Assembly (NCBI GenBank): GCA_029960045.1
Contig: JASCOV010000008.1
Location: 62,001 to 126,000 of the forward strand
Reading direction: 5' to 3'
Length of the DNA: 64,000 nt
Origin: Flavobacteriaceae bacterium PS02293
Lineage (GTDB): Bacteria; Bacteroidota; Bacteroidia; Flavobacteriales; Weeksellaceae
In this document: positions 51,970-60,955 of the stretch, one piece after another
Position numbering within the stretch: the first letter of the stretch is position 1
Layout of the letters: the number at the start of each line of letters is the position of its first letter
Program-made: the position numbers and the translations under genes
Notes under the pieces: generated by a model
Told to the model about the DNA's origin: nothing
Database searches by the model: none
Seen by the model: only the letters and a program-made list of their open reading frames with translations

Positions 51970-52697
51970 ATGTTTAAGTTTTTATTAAAAAAAAGACTAA
52001 GGTTAAACGAAACCTGCAATTAGAATTCAATGAAATATTGAAAAACATTGTCTATCCATTTTTTAAAGAACTAGAATTTAAAAAAAATGGAAATGTTTTT
52101 AATAAGAAAACAGACGAATTAACTCAAGTCGTAAATATCCAAAAAAGCAGATGGAATCATCAAGATAATGTTTCATTTACTTTCAACATTGGTTTTTTTG
52201 TGGCGAAAATTTATACTGAGAATGGGAATAATGAAGTTCCTAAATTTATTCGTGAATACGATTGCCAAATAAGGATTAGACTTGGACAAGTAGTGAAAGG
52301 AAATGATTATTGGTATGAATTAAATAACAATATAAAAAAAGAAAGTTTACAGATGGAGATTCATTCTCATCTAAATAATTATTTAAAACCATTTCTTGAA
52401 ACAAACACTGATTTAATTTCTCTAAAGGATTTAATCCTTAATGATGAAAATATTAATTTAACAACTGGAGAAATTTCTAAAATTCAAATATTTATAAAAG
52501 TTGGAGAAATGGAAAAAGCAAAAACATTGCTCAATAAAGCTTATTCAAATGCTTTGAATCCCGAAGATTATGTTTCAAAGACAGTTTATCCTGACGGAAC
52601 AGAAGAAATACAAACATCTAAAGCAAAAATTAATACTGAATATATTGAAAGATTGAAAAAAATTGGAAAAGAAAACAACATCATCATTAATTATTAA
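51970..52697 (+). CDS. DUF4304 domain-containing protein with a disrupted 5' end
   Basis: The stop-free frame supporting the DUF4304 protein begins after a stop at 51975-51977 and has only a TTG (52038) as start, giving 219 residues. The sequence just upstream in this frame (TKVKRNLQLEFNEILK) looks like the family's N-terminus. A good ATG (51970) lies one frame off and joins it only by a -1 shift at the A8 run 51987-51994, giving about 242 residues. It is therefore either a frameshifted gene, a sequencing error, or a slippage product. Family role unknown; body motifs: PFFKELEFKKNGNVF, NIQKSRWNHQDNVSFTFNIG. Confidence 0.6.
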
Positions 52698-52857
52698 TGC
52701 CTTTAATAAAGTTTCAACTTCAGAAATCAATCCAACTTATTCAGAAATTAAAAATATCATTATCTAACCATCCACTCAATAATTTTATCAATTATTCCAA
52801 AAACCGACACATTTCCATAATTCTCCGCATTTATTTTCATTATTAAGACTGTAAAGA

Positions 52858-52865
52858 TATTTTTG
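52858..52865 (+). promoter_or_regulatory. Promoter -7 element of the T9SS-CTD/repeat-protein pair
   Basis: TATTTTTG (TAnnTTTG), 18 bp before the ATG at 52884. It overlaps the in-frame TTG at 52863, so the ATG is the true start. Confidence 0.6.
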
Positions 52866-52883
52866 TTCATTAAAATAATAATT

Positions 52884-53375
52884 ATGAACAATAACTATCA
52901 CTTTTTCAGCAAAGTGTATTTTGTTTTTCTAATGTTTGTAGGAGTTTTCGCTTTCGCACAAACAGGAGTTAAAATAAAATATTACACCGGAACAGAACAG
53001 GGATTCAACGTTTCATCTTCGGGGAAACTATATTTCTCAGGCGACAATCTCTTAGTAAAACCCGAAGCTACTTCTACAGAAACTAGTATTCCTGTAAGTA
53101 TCATTCAGAAAATTACTTTTACGGATGAAGTTCTGGCAACTCAGGAAATTGGAGCCAACAAGAGTAATCTTCAGCTTTACCCGAATCCTTCCACAAACTA
53201 TATCAGAATCAAATCAGAATCGAAATCTCTGGCTGTAAAAATCTACAGTACAAGCGGACAATTGGTTATTTCAGGAAATTACAAATCTGACGAAGACATC
53301 AATGTTTCCAAACTGAATGCTGGTGTTTATTTGGTTCAAGCGAATGGTGTAACTATTAAATTTATCAAGAAATGA
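52884..53375 (+). CDS. Small secreted protein with T9SS type A sorting domain
   Basis: 163 residues from the ATG at 52884. Signal peptide ending FAFAQ, then a short module (about residues 25-75) ending SIIQKITFTDE, then a type A CTD (about 85-163: LQLYPNPSTNYIRIKSE, VKIYSTSGQLVISGN, LNAGVYLVQANGVTIKFIKK). There is no passenger domain between the module and the CTD. Its stop overlaps the next start by four bases (ATGA), so the large repeat protein downstream is translationally coupled. Confidence 0.85.
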   Translation: MNNNYHFFSKVYFVFLMFVGVFAFAQTGVKIKYYTGTEQGFNVSSSGKLYFSGDNLLVKPEATSTETSIPVSIIQKITFTDEVLATQEIGANKSNLQLYPNPSTNYIRIKSESKSLAVKIYSTSGQLVISGNYKSDEDINVSKLNAGVYLVQANGVTIKFIKK

Positions 53376-56008
53376 GAAAGCATTTATTATTAATGTTAGT
53401 GATGCTTTTCTCTTTTTCGATTAAAGCTCAGCAAAAAGTAGTTGTTCATAATTCTGGGAACACGATGTATGCTTCTCCGATTGCTTCGGTGGATAGTATC
53501 AAGCTGGACAATACTTATTCGAAATTCAAATTGAGTGGACAAACCAGCACTTTGGATATCAGAAAAAATGTAATTGATAGTTTGACATTTACAAACAGTA
53601 CAGTCAATCTTGACAAAATCTACATCATCTACAACGGAACAGATAATGCTACAATTATCAATCCTTATTCAGCAAATGGCGTAACGATTACCGCAACTGG
53701 AGGAGCTGTTACTGCAACCTCAACTTCGTCAATCAGCAATTTGCAATATCATCTTTTGGGAACGAGCTCTTCGGGAAGCTTAACAATCAATTCTGCAACT
53801 CCTGCGAATTTCATTTTGAATAATCTGAACCTCATCAATCCGAATGGTTCTGCAATTGGAGTTACCGGCGGTCAAACGCATACTTTCACGTTGCAGAGCG
53901 GAACGACAAATTCTTTAACAGACGGAACTGCAAGCACCAAAAACGGAGCATTGCAAACCAATGGAAAAATCATTTTTAATGGAACAGGAAGTTTAAATAT
54001 CAACGGAATTGTAAAGCACGGTGTTTCAACTTCGAAAGATATTGAAATTCAAAACGGAACTATTAAAGTAACCGGCGCGGCTTCTGACGGATTACATTCC
54101 GAAGGTTTAGCAATGAGCAATGGCGATTTGAATATCACTGCTACTGCTGATGCTGTTGATGCAGGAGATGCAGCAGTTTTAATTTCAGGAGGTTCAATTA
54201 CTGCAACTTTGGCTTCGGCTGATGTGAAAGGAATCAAAACAGGAAGTAACACAATTAATATTTCTGGCGGAACTATTAATCTGATTTTAACCGGAGCTCA
54301 ATCTAAAGCAATCAGCGCAAAAGGAAACATTACAATCAACGGCGGAAATATCGCAGCAAATCTTTCTGGAGCAGCTGTTCTTACAGCTTCAGGAACAGGA
54401 TTTGACCCATCCTACTCTACTGCGATTAAAACTGATGGCGTTTTGACCGTGAGCAATGCCACCATTAATTTAACTCTTGCTTCAACAGCAAACGGAGGAA
54501 AAGGAATTTCTACAGGAAAAGAAATCAATATTAATAGCGGAAATATTACGATTTCAACTGCAGGAAACGGAGCAGCTTATACCAATACAACTGGTGTTGC
54601 AGATTCCTACGCTTCGGCTTCTATTTCTTCTGATACAGATATTAATATTCTTGGCGGAACATTAGTTTTAACTAATTCCGGAACGGCGAGCAAAGGAATT
54701 AAAGCTAAAGGAAATGTGACAATAAGTGGAGGAAATACAACTGCAAATCTTTCAGGGGCAACATTACTGAATGCTTCAGGAAGCGGATTCGACCCATCTT
54801 ATCCAACAGGAATCAAAGCTGACGGAAAAGTAACAATCTCAAGCGGAACTGTTACCGTAACCGGAACTACAACTGCAACAGGAACAAAAGGAATTTCTGC
54901 TGATGCTGATATCGAGATTTCTGGTGGAACAATCAATATTACAACAGCCGGAGCTGGTGCAAAATATACCAATACGACAGGAGCTACTGATTCTTATTCT
55001 TCAGCAGCTATTTCAGGAGATGCAAACGTGATTATCAGCGGTGGTTCTTTGACAACAAACAGTTCAGGAATTGCAGGTAAAGGAATCAAATCTGATGGTC
55101 AAGTAACTATTGGAACGGCTACTGGAAATCCAACTTTAAAGATTACAACAACCGGAGCAAGATTATTGGTTTCTGGAACAGACTATTCTCATCCAAAAAC
55201 TTTGGTTGCAGCAGGTGCAATTGTTATCAACAATGGAAATAATACATTCAACTCTACGGATGACGGGATTCATTCTGATACTTCTGTAACTGTAAACGGT
55301 GGAACAAACACTGTTTCTGCAATCTCAGCAACTTCTGGCGTTGGCGAAGGAATTGAAGCGCCAATTATTACTTTAGCCGGCGGTGTTAATAATGTGACTG
55401 CTTCTAATGATGGACTAAATGCAACTTATGGAACTGTTTCCGGTGGAACTGAGTCCAACGATGGAAGTCATCTTTATATCACAGGCGGAATCAATATTGT
55501 AACAGGAAGTGATGCGATTGACAGCAACGGAAACATTACAATTTCCGGCGGAACTACAATCGTAAATGGACCTACAAGTCAGCCGGAAGAAGGCATCGAT
55601 TATAACGGAACTTTCCTAATGAACGGGGGAACTTTAATTTCTGCAGGTTCAAATGCAAGTATGACAAAGGCAATGGGAACAGCTTCTACACAGGTAAGTA
55701 TGTATATTAAATCTTCTGCTCAATTAGCCGCAACTTCTTTATTACATATTGAAAATGCTGCAGGAACAGAAATGGTAACTTTCAAACCGAAAAATGCTGT
55801 TTATTATTTCCATTTCTCTAGTCCGAATTTGGCAAAATCAACTCAGTATAAAATCTACTTCGGTGGAAGCTATACTGGCGGAAGTTATGTAGGAACTTCT
55901 ACAGGCTGGGGATTATATTCTGGCGGAACTTATTCTACATCCGGAGCAACATTGAAAAGCACAACTACAACTTCTGCTTCTGCAACGGTAAACACGATTT
56001 CTTTTTAA
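53372..56008 (+). CDS. Secreted repeat protein, carbohydrate-binding (DUF4353-like), no T9SS CTD
   Basis: 878 residues: signal peptide (ends KAQ), a short N-terminal module ending VIDSLTFTNS that resembles the module of the upstream gene, then a beta-helix rich in GxITISGG turns. Two full copies of a 129-residue repeat start at about 54260 and 54647 and a partial third at 55034. Glycine, serine, threonine and asparagine dominate, as in DUF4353 (annotated carbohydrate-binding) proteins. The end (TSASATVNTISF) lacks a T9SS sorting domain. Probably a surface or extracellular protein; its partner upstream might supply the sorting domain, which is a hypothesis. Confidence 0.8.
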   Translation: MRKHLLLMLVMLFSFSIKAQQKVVVHNSGNTMYASPIASVDSIKLDNTYSKFKLSGQTSTLDIRKNVIDSLTFTNSTVNLDKIYIIYNGTDNATIINPYSANGVTITATGGAVTATSTSSISNLQYHLLGTSSSGSLTINSATPANFILNNLNLINPNGSAIGVTGGQTHTFTLQSGTTNSLTDGTASTKNGALQTNGKIIFNGTGSLNINGIVKHGVSTSKDIEIQNGTIKVTGAASDGLHSEGLAMSNGDLNITATADAVDAGDAAVLISGGSITATLASADVKGIKTGSNTINISGGTINLILTGAQSKAISAKGNITINGGNIAANLSGAAVLTASGTGFDPSYSTAIKTDGVLTVSNATINLTLASTANGGKGISTGKEININSGNITISTAGNGAAYTNTTGVADSYASASISSDTDINILGGTLVLTNSGTASKGIKAKGNVTISGGNTTANLSGATLLNASGSGFDPSYPTGIKADGKVTISSGTVTVTGTTTATGTKGISADADIEISGGTINITTAGAGAKYTNTTGATDSYSSAAISGDANVIISGGSLTTNSSGIAGKGIKSDGQVTIGTATGNPTLKITTTGARLLVSGTDYSHPKTLVAAGAIVINNGNNTFNSTDDGIHSDTSVTVNGGTNTVSAISATSGVGEGIEAPIITLAGGVNNVTASNDGLNATYGTVSGGTESNDGSHLYITGGINIVTGSDAIDSNGNITISGGTTIVNGPTSQPEEGIDYNGTFLMNGGTLISAGSNASMTKAMGTASTQVSMYIKSSAQLAATSLLHIENAAGTEMVTFKPKNAVYYFHFSSPNLAKSTQYKIYFGGSYTGGSYVGTSTGWGLYSGGTYSTSGATLKSTTTTSASATVNTISF
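54260..55160 (+). repeat. Internal 129-residue repeat in the DUF4353-like protein
   Basis: The repeats start at 54260, 54647 and 55034, exactly 387 bp apart. Each includes ISGGTxxL, KGIKxxGxVTIxGG, ANLSGAxxLxASGxGFDPSY, KGISxxxxIxIxSG and GAxYTNTTGxxDSYxSAxIS. Copies one and two are full length. The third is partial, extending about 130 bases (ISGGSL, KGIKSDGQVTIG) before it diverges. Confidence 0.8.
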
Positions 56009-56032
56009 TAACTTAACTACTTTTTATACAGA

Positions 56033-56067
56033 TGGGAATGCAATTAATTTTGCGTTCCCATTTTTTA
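56033..56067 (+). terminator. Terminator after the repeat protein
   Basis: An 11-bp stem (56033-56043 with 56050-56060, one G-T pair) followed by TTTTTTATTT. Confidence 0.75.
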
Positions 56068-56238
56068 TTTTAAAATTCTACATCAAAAAACTGTTAATTT
56101 TATTTAAAATTAATTTCTGTATCGAAAAAAAAATTAATTTTACATTAAGTGAAAGTTTAAAATTTCAATGCCGGAAAAATCAACAAATCCTTTTGGCATT
56201 AATTTTACTGCTTAAAAAACATAAATTAATTTAATACT

Positions 56239-56718
56239 ATGAGAAAAACATTTAAAATCGCTGCTCTTGCCTTAATGGTATCAATGACGGCTGTTTCTTG
56301 TAAAAAGAAAGTCTCTGATGCAGAACTGACATCACAGGCAACTACTGTAATCACGGCTTATCCTGGAACTTCTGTTGAAGTGAAGGAAGGACAAGCTCAC
56401 CTAAGCGGAGTCTTCGCGACCGAAGCTGACAAACAAGCTGCTATCGATGCTTTGAAAAAAGTAGAAGGTGTGAAAGATGTTCACGATATGGCAACTGTTG
56501 CTCCTGTTGCTGCTCCAATAGAAGTAAACGCTGTTGACGCTGCGGTTCTAACAAAAGTAAACACGGCATTGAAAGATATCCCAGGAGTGAAAGCTGAAGA
56601 TGTTGCAGGAACTTTGACATTGACTGGAACTACAACTTCTGCAAATGCTAGAAAAGTGAAAGAATCTGTAGATGCTTTAAAAATTGGTAAATACGATAAC
56701 AAAATAACAGTTAAGTAA
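56239..56718 (+). CDS. BON domain lipoprotein
   Basis: 159 residues. Lipoprotein signal with lipobox AVSC (Cys21) and two BON domains: SDAELTSQATTVITAYPGTS to VKDVHDM (about 25-85) and NAVDAAVLTKVNTALKDIPG to the C-terminus (about 97-159, GTLTLTGTTTSANARKVKES). BON proteins bind membranes and stabilise the envelope (as OsmY or DolP). It lies two bases upstream of the SH3 gene and is surely cotranscribed with it. Confidence 0.88.
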   Translation: MRKTFKIAALALMVSMTAVSCKKKVSDAELTSQATTVITAYPGTSVEVKEGQAHLSGVFATEADKQAAIDALKKVEGVKDVHDMATVAPVAAPIEVNAVDAAVLTKVNTALKDIPGVKAEDVAGTLTLTGTTTSANARKVKESVDALKIGKYDNKITVK

Positions 56719-56720
56719 TT

Positions 56721-57137
56721 ATGAGCTTACAAGATAAATACGCAAGTGTAGTTGCTGCAGCTCAGTCTGCTGGACTTTCTGACCTTTCTGTTCAAGAGCA
56801 AGATGGTGTTTTGTACATCACAGGAAAAGCAACTAACAGTGCTTCAAAAGATACAGTTTGGAATGCTTTAGGCGCAATCGACTCTTCTTATACTGCAACT
56901 GATATTAATATCGATGTTCAAGTTTCTGGATTGGCGACTGGTGCGACTTTGACTGTTGCAACAGATGAATCCAATCTTAACATCAGACAGGAGCCTTCTA
57001 CGGAAGCTTCTATTGTTGGAAAAGCTGCAAAAGGCGAAACAGTAACTTTAGTTGAGCAATCTTCTGACGACTGGTGGAAAATCAAAACTGCTGACGGCGA
57101 AGAAGGTTACGCTTATGCAAGATATTTGAAAGCTTAA
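56721..57137 (+). CDS. BON-like/SH3 domain-containing protein
   Basis: 138 residues. The first 65 residues (MSLQDKYASVVAAAQSAGL, VQEQDGVLYITGKATNSASK) have BON-like composition. The second half is a bacterial SH3 domain (ATDESNLNIRQEPSTEASIV, GKAAKGETVTLVEQ, DWWKIKTADGEEGYAYARYLK). No signal peptide is visible, which is unusual for an SH3b protein expected to bind peptidoglycan; either it is cytoplasmic, leaves by another route, or works near the envelope with the lipoprotein encoded immediately upstream. Confidence 0.8.
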   Translation: MSLQDKYASVVAAAQSAGLSDLSVQEQDGVLYITGKATNSASKDTVWNALGAIDSSYTATDINIDVQVSGLATGATLTVATDESNLNIRQEPSTEASIVGKAAKGETVTLVEQSSDDWWKIKTADGEEGYAYARYLKA

Positions 57138-57159
57138 TTTCAAAACGTAATAAAAATTT

Positions 57160-57187
57160 AAAACCTCTGATTTTTCAGGGGTTTTTT
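57160..57187 (+). terminator. Terminator after the BON/SH3 operon
   Basis: An 11-bp stem (57160-57170 with 57175-57185, one G-T pair) followed by TT. Confidence 0.7.
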
Positions 57188-57215
57188 CTATTTTTGAGAC
57201 ATAGCCAATTTTCTA

Positions 57216-57980
57216 ATGAATATCAAATTTCTCATCTTATTCTTTTCTATATTATTAGCAAAGGTCACTGCAACATCGCAGGAACCTGATAAAATAATCA
57301 TAAACAATAAAGAATATGACCTCCTGAACAATCCTTTGGAGAAATATTTTGAAATCCATCCCGCAGACCATCCCATTTATGGTGAAAAAATTATTTACAG
57401 AAATAAGAAAGGAGAAAAGTCAATACCTTCTTCTACAAGTAATTATCGGGGGTATATTGCAACATTCAAAATCGAAAATAACTTTTTGACTCTTGTAGAT
57501 ATCGAAGTAGAGAATATGAATTCTGATAAAAGCGAATATATTTCTGTTTACCAAAAATTGTTCGGCGACAAAAAAATAACATTAGATTATTCGGGAATTT
57601 TAGTTGTTCCGAGTGGAGAATATATAGATTCTGATAATTTTGGATATTCCAGTCTATACAGTCAATATATTTTAATCACAATTCAAAAAGATTCTATTGT
57701 AAAACAAAAAACCATTGACAAGAATGATTTTATTAAGTTCAAAATAGTGCAATTTGAAACTTATAAAAAAAGTGAGAATTATAAGAATGATGTTGATGAA
57801 TATTTTAAAAATTGGCAATTAGAAAAAGAATCGGAGCTTTCCAAAAACAATACAAAGAGAATGTCCAAACGTGAAATAGAAGAATTGAAAAAGCAATATC
57901 AATCTATTCCAACAATTGATTATATCGACAATTTTTTCTTTGTGATAAAAGACATTGATTATATAATTGTTGATTATTAA
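57216..57980 (+). CDS. Secreted protein of unknown function
   Basis: 254 residues with a signal peptide (MNIKFLILFFSILLAKVTAT). The mature part has NNKEYDLLNNPLEKYFEIHP, IYRNKKGEKSIPSSTSNYRG and a lysine/glutamate-rich C-terminus (KRMSKREIEELKKQYQSIP), ending DYIIVDY. No family recognised. It stands between the BON/SH3 operon and the outer-membrane receptor-like gene, 75 bp before the latter, and may form a unit with it. Confidence 0.7.
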   Translation: MNIKFLILFFSILLAKVTATSQEPDKIIINNKEYDLLNNPLEKYFEIHPADHPIYGEKIIYRNKKGEKSIPSSTSNYRGYIATFKIENNFLTLVDIEVENMNSDKSEYISVYQKLFGDKKITLDYSGILVVPSGEYIDSDNFGYSSLYSQYILITIQKDSIVKQKTIDKNDFIKFKIVQFETYKKSENYKNDVDEYFKNWQLEKESELSKNNTKRMSKREIEELKKQYQSIPTIDYIDNFFFVIKDIDYIIVDY

Positions 57981-58055
57981 ATTTTGTTTCGACATTTAAC
58001 AATCTGGATATTTCTAATCTAACTTCTGACGCTTACTAATTACTACTAAAAACTA

Positions 58056-60770
58056 TTGATGAAAAAACTACTGATTGTCTTTATTTTCCTTGTTATAAAA
58101 CTAAATGCTCAAACTTATAACGTAAGCGGAAAAGTGACCGACGATAACAATTTACCATTGGAAAACGCAACGGTTTCACTCATTAAACAAAAAGATTCCT
58201 CCATCATCAATTTTACTGGAACCAGTAAAAACGGGAATTTCAGCTTTAAAGTTCCAACTCAGAATGAACCTTTATTTTTACAAATTACAGGCGATAAGCT
58301 TAAAACTTATTCCAAAAAATTCGAGGTCATTAATAAAGATGAAGAACTTGGAAATATCAAATTGATAAAAGATTTAGTAACGAGTATTGAAGAAGTTCAA
58401 ATTACGGTTTCGCCTGTCAAAATCAAAAAAGATACAGTTGAATACACAGCATCTTATCTAAAAGTAAAACCTGACGCAAAAATTGATGAATTATTGAAAG
58501 AAATTCCAGGTGTTGAAACTGATGAAGAGGGGAAAATTACCATTAATGGAAAGCCTGTCAACAAAATTCTCATCAATGGGAAACCATTTTTCAATAAGGA
58601 CGGAACGATTGCTCTACAGACTTTCCCTGCAGACATCATCAAGAAAATCCAATTTACAACATCAAAAACCAAGGAAGAAGAATTCACCGGAAGAACGCCG
58701 AAATCCGACAGTATGACGGTCAACTTCAACATCGATGAAAAAAATAACAAAGGAAATCTTAACAATCTGAGTCTGGGTTACGGCAGCAACAAACGCTATG
58801 AAGGCAATCTTTTTATGACGAGATTCCAGAAAGACAGAAATATTGCTTTGATTGCGGCTTCCAATAATATCAACACTACCGGATTTTCTGTTGATAGTTT
58901 TTTTGACAGCGGTGGAAGCAAGAGTAAAAACTCAGCGGTAAACGGTCGCACCATCAACAGCGGAATTCTGCGAACTTCGATGATTGGAATCAATTATGCG
59001 GATAAAATTGGAGACAATCTGAACTTGGATAAACTAAGCTTGCAATACAATGACAGCAACTTGGAAACGTATTCCAAAACATCGAGGACGACTTTTCTGC
59101 CGGATTATAAATTGGATAAAAACTCGGAACGAAATGGAAATTCTGATACAAGGAAATTTAATGCTAGTACGGATGCTAATATTAAAATCGATTCGCTGAC
59201 AGACGTTACCATTTCTGCCAATTTTGCGAATACTTCGGTTGATAATGTCAGCGACAGCAATACTTTCACGCTTCGCGACGACGAAAATCTGAACAGCAGC
59301 AAAAGTTCTGTGAGAGGAAATTCTGAGAACAACAACTTCAGTCCGACGATTGGTTTGACGAGGCGATTCAAAAATGAAAGACGGTCACTTTCGGCTTCCA
59401 TCAATAATACGTTTGCGCAAAGCGTGAACCGGAATTACAATCTTCAGGAAACTTTGTTTTTCCAAACGCCGGAAGATAATGATTACCGAAATCAGTTTTC
59501 ACAAACCAAGAATTCGAGAAATACTTTTGGAGTGAACTTCAAATATTTTGAACCAATTTCCGATTCCGCGACAGTTTCTTTGGAAATGAATTTTGACCAT
59601 CAGAATTTGAGCAATGAAAGAATTGTCAATGATTTTGATACTAATTCAAATGAATATTCAAGTTATAATTCACTGTTATCTAATACATTAAATCAAAACA
59701 ATGATTTCCTTAATACTGAAATCAATTACAACCTCAACAAAGAAAAACTGACTTTCCGAGCTGGTGCGAATCTTAATTACTCCAAACTTGACCTTAATTC
59801 CATTTACAATCAGGAAAATATTCCGCTCAAAAAGAATTTTGTGTTGCCAGAATATAGTTTGATGTTACAATACAAATTCACGAGAAGCAAAAGTCTGCGA
59901 ATTACGAACAACGCCAACTACACGATTCCAGCGGCAATTGAAATGAATCCTTTCATCGATATTTCTAATCCGCTAATCACCGTTCAGGGAAATAAAGATT
60001 TGAAAAGTACGTGGCAAAACTCGACGAATATCAATTATAATTCTAATGATGTGGCGAGAGGAATTAACTTTTTTGCCGCGATGAATTTCAGTTATATCAA
60101 TAATGACATTGTGGATTTTTCTTACTTTGATGAGTCCGGAAAACAGTTCAGCACTTACGCAAACATCAGTGGAAACAAACGTGCGAACTTCAACACGTCA
60201 TTTTCCAAAAGTTACAAATGGAACGGAAACCGATTGAGAATTGCACCGACTTTCTCCACAAGTTATAGCTATAGAAAAGGATTTGTGGATGCCACACAAT
60301 TTACGAATGACATCTACACACTTTATCCAAGACTGAACGTGACTCTGAATTGGAAAGATATTATGGATGTTCGCTCGTCTTTCGGAATCAATTATTCCTA
60401 CTCGCATTACACCAATTATAGTCTGGATAAAACGAAAATTGCGAATCAAACAGTCAATATTGGAACGACCAATTATTTCCTGAAGAAAAACCTTTTCTGG
60501 GAAAATGATTTCCGGTATGCGAACAATTCTAATATTTCCGCAGGTTTCAACCGAGCCTCCTATTTCTGGAATTCGAGTTTGACTTATCAGTTTTACAAGA
60601 AGCAGATGATGTTGAAATTTAAAGTTTATGATTTACTGAATCAGCGTCAAAATATCACAAGAACGATTGGCGACAATTATGTGGAAGACAAGGAGGAACT
60701 GATTTTGCGACGTTATTTTATGCTGACTTTGATTTTTAAATTCAATAAAATCGGTGGAAATAAGAGTTGA
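58056..60770 (+). CDS. TonB-dependent receptor-like outer membrane beta-barrel protein
   Basis: 904 residues. Signal peptide (ends NAQ), a CarboxypepD_reg domain (YNVSGKVTDDNNLPLENATV, about 20-100), a plug-like segment (KIDELLKEIPGVETDEEGK, GKPFFNKDGTIALQ, about 145-200) and a long C-terminal beta-barrel (about 215-904) with no TonB box evident. The barrel lacks the usual C-terminal aromatic strand signature (ends LIFKFNKIGGNKS) but fits the 'outer membrane beta-barrel family' of Bacteroidota. Probable role: uptake or assembly at the outer membrane, substrate unknown. Confidence 0.85.
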   Translation: MMKKLLIVFIFLVIKLNAQTYNVSGKVTDDNNLPLENATVSLIKQKDSSIINFTGTSKNGNFSFKVPTQNEPLFLQITGDKLKTYSKKFEVINKDEELGNIKLIKDLVTSIEEVQITVSPVKIKKDTVEYTASYLKVKPDAKIDELLKEIPGVETDEEGKITINGKPVNKILINGKPFFNKDGTIALQTFPADIIKKIQFTTSKTKEEEFTGRTPKSDSMTVNFNIDEKNNKGNLNNLSLGYGSNKRYEGNLFMTRFQKDRNIALIAASNNINTTGFSVDSFFDSGGSKSKNSAVNGRTINSGILRTSMIGINYADKIGDNLNLDKLSLQYNDSNLETYSKTSRTTFLPDYKLDKNSERNGNSDTRKFNASTDANIKIDSLTDVTISANFANTSVDNVSDSNTFTLRDDENLNSSKSSVRGNSENNNFSPTIGLTRRFKNERRSLSASINNTFAQSVNRNYNLQETLFFQTPEDNDYRNQFSQTKNSRNTFGVNFKYFEPISDSATVSLEMNFDHQNLSNERIVNDFDTNSNEYSSYNSLLSNTLNQNNDFLNTEINYNLNKEKLTFRAGANLNYSKLDLNSIYNQENIPLKKNFVLPEYSLMLQYKFTRSKSLRITNNANYTIPAAIEMNPFIDISNPLITVQGNKDLKSTWQNSTNINYNSNDVARGINFFAAMNFSYINNDIVDFSYFDESGKQFSTYANISGNKRANFNTSFSKSYKWNGNRLRIAPTFSTSYSYRKGFVDATQFTNDIYTLYPRLNVTLNWKDIMDVRSSFGINYSYSHYTNYSLDKTKIANQTVNIGTTNYFLKKNLFWENDFRYANNSNISAGFNRASYFWNSSLTYQFYKKQMMLKFKVYDLLNQRQNITRTIGDNYVEDKEELILRRYFMLTLIFKFNKIGGNKS

Positions 60771-60785
60771 CATTAGTGGAATTTT

Positions 60786-60947
60786 GAACACCAAGCACAC
60801 TAAGATTTTTGACAAAAAAACTAAATTAAGTTTAACAAAGCTGCTTCGCTTAAAGAAGAAATCGTTTAGTTTGTCTTTGTTAAGTTTTACGCCTTTGTGA
60901 GACTTAAAAACACAGTGTAATTAAAAAACTTACTGAACTCTGTGTTC
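60786..60947 (+). repeat. 162-bp imperfect palindromic repeat (copy 1)
   Basis: Ends GAACAC (60786-60791) and GTGTTC (60942-60947) are complementary. An inner hairpin pairs TTTAACAAAG with CTTTGTTAA. The core at 60835-60852 (ACAAAGCTGCTTCGCTTA) recurs with one mismatch at 63010-63027, and CCTTTGTGAG follows in both copies. It lies directly behind the stop of the glycosyltransferase gene at 60956. Confidence 0.75.
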
Positions 60948-60955
60948 AAAAAACA

